Source: JBCCSZ01 sp039199225
GTDB taxonomy: Bacteria; Bacteroidota; Bacteroidia; Chitinophagales; Saprospiraceae
Length of the DNA stretch: 26,732 nucleotides
Assembly (NCBI GenBank): GCA_039199225.1
Contig: JBCCSZ010000077.1
Span: 1-26,732, forward strand
Direction of reading: 5' to 3'
The notes beneath the pieces are model-generated. The model saw only the letters and a program-made list of their open reading frames with translations. It was not told the origin of the DNA and did no database searches. Positions 25,092 to 26,732 of the stretch are shown one piece after another. How positions within the stretch are numbered: position 1 is the stretch's first letter; the number at the start of each line of letters is the position of its first letter. Made by a program: the position numbers and the translations under genes.

Positions 25092-25382
25092 TTATAGTTT
25101 GATTACTTTCGGCACTTTGAAGAAGACTCCATCGTGTTCCGGAGCATTTTTCAGTGCCTCCTCTCGGCTGACTTGGTGTCGCACATCGTCTTCCCGCCAA
25201 TTGTTGACTGCCTCGCTGATGTGTACCAGCGGTGGAACATCGGAAGTATCCAAGGCTTCCAGCTTTTCCACCATTCTCAGAATCTCATTCAAATCTGAGC
25301 GGATTTGCTCGCGTTCCTTTTCCGACAACTCCAAACGAGCCAATTGCTCCAATTTTAAAATTAAGTCTTTGTCGATGGTCAT
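25092..25382 (-). CDS. gatC: Asp-tRNA(Asn)/Glu-tRNA(Gln) amidotransferase subunit C
   Basis: A 96-residue protein of standard GatC length. It opens with the helix IDKDLILKLEQLARLELSEK, continues with LNEILRMVEKLEALDTSDVPPL, the characteristic hinge, and ends with DGVFFKVPKVIKL, the conserved terminal segment (usual form FxVPKV). GatC stabilises the GatCAB complex that amidates Glu-tRNA(Gln) or Asp-tRNA(Asn). gatA and gatB are not adjacent, which is common in Bacteroidota. It heads a leftward pair with the ABC ATPase and is divergent from the deoxynucleoside kinase across 323 bp. Confidence 0.95.
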   Translation of the reverse strand: MTIDKDLILKLEQLARLELSEKEREQIRSDLNEILRMVEKLEALDTSDVPPLVHISEAVNNWREDDVRHQVSREEALKNAPEHDGVFFKVPKVIKL

Positions 25383-25436
25383 AACAAAATAATAGATGAT
25401 TGGTCCTAAAATATCGCTAAAGGTAAATATAACCTA

Positions 25437-25466
25437 TTTGATGGAATGCTGCAGGTCCTATTTTTC
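25437..25466 (+). promoter_or_regulatory. Possible promoter for the deoxynucleoside kinase gene
   Basis: TTTG (25437-25440), an 18-bp spacer and TATTTTTC (25459-25466) match the Bacteroidota promoter consensus except for the final base. The leader would be about 230 nt and would include the inverted DnaA-box-like pair at 25581-25599. The rest of the 323-bp divergent spacer holds no gene that I can support. Confidence 0.35.
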
Positions 25467-25580
25467 CAAAGATTTCCCAAGATCGCCCTTGGCTACAAGC
25501 TTCGATGGTCGTTCTTAGCTCAATCACAACAATAAAAAGGCAGAAGCTAAATGTACAACTTCCTGTATTCATTGCCACAT

Positions 25581-25599
25581 TGTGGATAAATAACCCACA
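25581..25599. promoter_or_regulatory. DnaA-box-like inverted pair upstream of the deoxynucleoside kinase
   Basis: TGTGGATAA (25581-25589) is the exact reverse complement of the consensus DnaA box TTATCCACA. It is followed by TAACCCACA (25591-25599), a two-mismatch copy in the opposite orientation, making an inverted pair. The first box also overlaps the palindrome CCACATTGTGG (25575-25585). One exact 9-mer is not rare by chance in a window this size. Confidence 0.35.
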
Positions 25600-25705
25600 T
25601 GGTTTTCACCAAAAACACATCAGGAATCGTATTTTCGCTACTGAAATGCAAAACAGCAGCAAGCAAGGAAAGAAAATAGACTCCTACAATTAAAACAAAT
25701 ACTAT

Positions 25706-26362
25706 ATGAAGACGGATCAGCCCAATAAGATCAGATACGTCGCCGTGGCAGGGAACATCGGTGCAGGAAAAACAACCCTTTGTGAACAAATTGCCAAGCA
25801 TTTTGGCTGGCAGGTACACTACGAATCCACCGAAAACAACCCCTACCTGAGCGATTTCTACAACGATATGAAACGCTGGGCTTTCAATCTTCAGATTTAC
25901 TTCCTCAACAGCCGCTACCGGCAAGTCCTCGAAATTCTCCAAGGGGACGTCACCGTCATCCAGGATCGGACCATCTACGAGGACGCGTACATCTTCGCTC
26001 CAAACCTCCACGATATGGGCCTGATGCCTGCTCGCGACTACCAGAACTATTTCGATCTATTTAAGCTGATGACCTCGCAGATAAAGGCGCCCGACTTACT
26101 AATCTACCTAAAGGCCAGTGTCCCGACTTTGGTGTCGCACATCCAATCCCGCGGCCGCGATTACGAGGGTAGTATGAGTTTGGATTACCTGAGAAGGCTC
26201 AACGAGCGCTATGAAGAGTGGATCGCCAACTACGACGAAGGCCCGTTGCTGGTCATCAATGCCGATGATGTGGATTTCAAAAACAACCCAGCTGATCTTG
26301 GGAAGATCATCAATATGGTATCTGGCGAATTACTAGGGCTGTTCCATCCAACACAAGACTAA
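25706..26362 (+). CDS. Deoxynucleoside kinase (dNK/dGK family)
   Basis: A 218-residue soluble kinase of the deoxynucleoside kinase family. P-loop GNIGAGKT at 16-23; YESTENNPYLSDFY (39-52), with the catalytic Glu region; a substrate-binding helix with RWAFNLQIYFLNSR (57-70); the conserved DRTIYED (87-93, DRS/ERS motif); and a lid with SRGRDYE (148-154). It phosphorylates deoxynucleosides for salvage into dNTP pools; whether purine or pyrimidine deoxynucleosides are preferred cannot be told. It stands alone on the plus strand, divergent from gatC, and ends 3 nt before the stop of a convergent small gene. No terminator hairpin is visible in that 3-nt gap. Confidence 0.93.
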   Translation: MKTDQPNKIRYVAVAGNIGAGKTTLCEQIAKHFGWQVHYESTENNPYLSDFYNDMKRWAFNLQIYFLNSRYRQVLEILQGDVTVIQDRTIYEDAYIFAPNLHDMGLMPARDYQNYFDLFKLMTSQIKAPDLLIYLKASVPTLVSHIQSRGRDYEGSMSLDYLRRLNERYEEWIANYDEGPLLVINADDVDFKNNPADLGKIINMVSGELLGLFHPTQD

Positions 26363-26365
26363 ATT

Positions 26366-26578
26366 CTAAGCTCTGTCTTTGTTCGGTTCGGCCATCTCTT
26401 CCGGTGTCTCAATATTCAACCATTCCTTCACTGGCTCTGGAACATACTCCTTCCACTGAATATCCGATTGTGTCCCCATAATGAGGCCACCAATAACAGC
26501 TACATGCACCAACACGGCAAAGAAAAATGCTTTTCGACGATGGCGACGGGAGGCTTTGGCATACATTTGATCTCTCAT
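26366..26578 (-). CDS. Small single-pass membrane protein, unknown
   Basis: A 70-residue protein: a basic N-terminus (AKASRRHRRK), one membrane helix (about 17-36, AFFFAVLVHVAVIGGLIMG), and a charged, Pro/Glu-rich tail (EYVPEPVKEWLNIETPEEMAEP). The basic-then-hydrophobic order predicts the N-terminus inside and the tail in the periplasm. I do not recognise the family; the layout resembles the N-terminal anchor of TonB-like proteins but no other TonB feature is present. It converges on the deoxynucleoside kinase with a 3-nt gap. A plausible promoter lies just upstream, which supports it as a real gene. Confidence 0.7.
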   Translation of the reverse strand: MRDQMYAKASRRHRRKAFFFAVLVHVAVIGGLIMGTQSDIQWKEYVPEPVKEWLNIETPEEMAEPNKDRA

Positions 26579-26592
26579 GATTCCTACGTTTA

Positions 26593-26621
26593 CAAATTAA
26601 ACGAAGGCTCCTCCCTCTCAA
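26593..26621 (-). promoter_or_regulatory. Possible promoter for the small membrane protein
   Basis: On the minus strand TTG (26619-26621) is followed after 19 nt by TAATTTG (26593-26599), one base short of TAnnTTTG. It lies 15-43 nt upstream of the ATG. The match is imperfect but the spacing is right for a Bacteroidota promoter. Confidence 0.3.
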
Positions 26622-26703
26622 TCCCTAAAGAAAAGTTAAAACACTCAGAAAAAATTCTCGAAAAGAAAGCGGCTGACACTTTCTAGCCTAGCACTCAAAT
26701 TAG

Positions 26704-26732
26704 TAGGCAATAGGCAATAGGCAATAGGCAAT
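26704..26732. repeat. Heptanucleotide tandem repeat TAGGCAA, cut by window end
   Basis: Four perfect copies of TAGGCAA occupy 26704-26731 and the next T begins a fifth, so the array continues beyond the window. It lies in non-coding DNA upstream of the small membrane protein gene. The seven-base period echoes the short-word structure of the 67-bp repeat near 17900. Confidence 0.9.

Noticed and set aside
1..26732. tRNA, rRNA, transposase, integrase or phage genes
   Set aside because: I looked for cloverleaf-like intergenic sequence and for recombinase proteins in all gene-sized frames and found none, so the island idea near 1-431 rests only on composition and the broken regulator.

Overview
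The window looks like a chromosomal segment from a Bacteroidota bacterium. A Saprospiraceae/Lewinella-like relative is my guess, not proven. The signs are Bacteroidota-style promoters (TTTG about 20 nt upstream of TAnnTTTG), a lack of strong Shine-Dalgarno sites, a DUF6580/DUF5522 gene pair, and very large Sec-exported proteins built from thrombospondin type-3 (TSP3) repeats and FN3-like domains.

Positions 1-516 are a junction. An AT-rich fragment of a membrane protein runs into the decayed 3' end of a LuxR/NarL-type response regulator. It ends at a hairpin terminator that faces the leftward operon.

Positions 517-16280 are the standout region: four leftward genes. First transcribed is a 3481-residue exported protein with an N-terminal beta domain, an FN3-like domain, ten TSP3-type calcium-binding units, a metallopeptidase motif (HELGH), a hydrophobic helical stretch and a C-terminal domain resembling the RNase A-like toxins of CdiA proteins. 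One base later comes a 190-residue soluble acidic protein, the natural immunity candidate. It overlaps by 4 nt a secreted 305-residue helical-repeat protein, which is followed by a secreted 1226-residue beta-rich protein. I read this as a polymorphic-toxin locus with two uncharacterised exported companions.

Positions 16281-20404 hold an Lrp/AsnC regulator divergent from a MarC-family membrane protein with a two-site operator-like repeat between them, a duplicated 67-bp intergenic repeat, an iron-type ABC solute-binding lipoprotein without its permease, and an overlapping DUF6580-DUF5522 pair.

Positions 20552-25382 are leftward housekeeping genes: a CBS-pair protein, a PgpH-like c-di-AMP phosphodiesterase, a PduO-type cobalamin adenosyltransferase, a YjdI-CDGSH iron-sulfur protein, a LolD/MacB-type ABC ATPase and GatC. 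Positions 25383-26732 contain a rightward deoxynucleoside kinase, a small convergent membrane protein and a heptanucleotide tandem repeat cut by the window end. I saw no tRNA, rRNA, CRISPR array or transposase.
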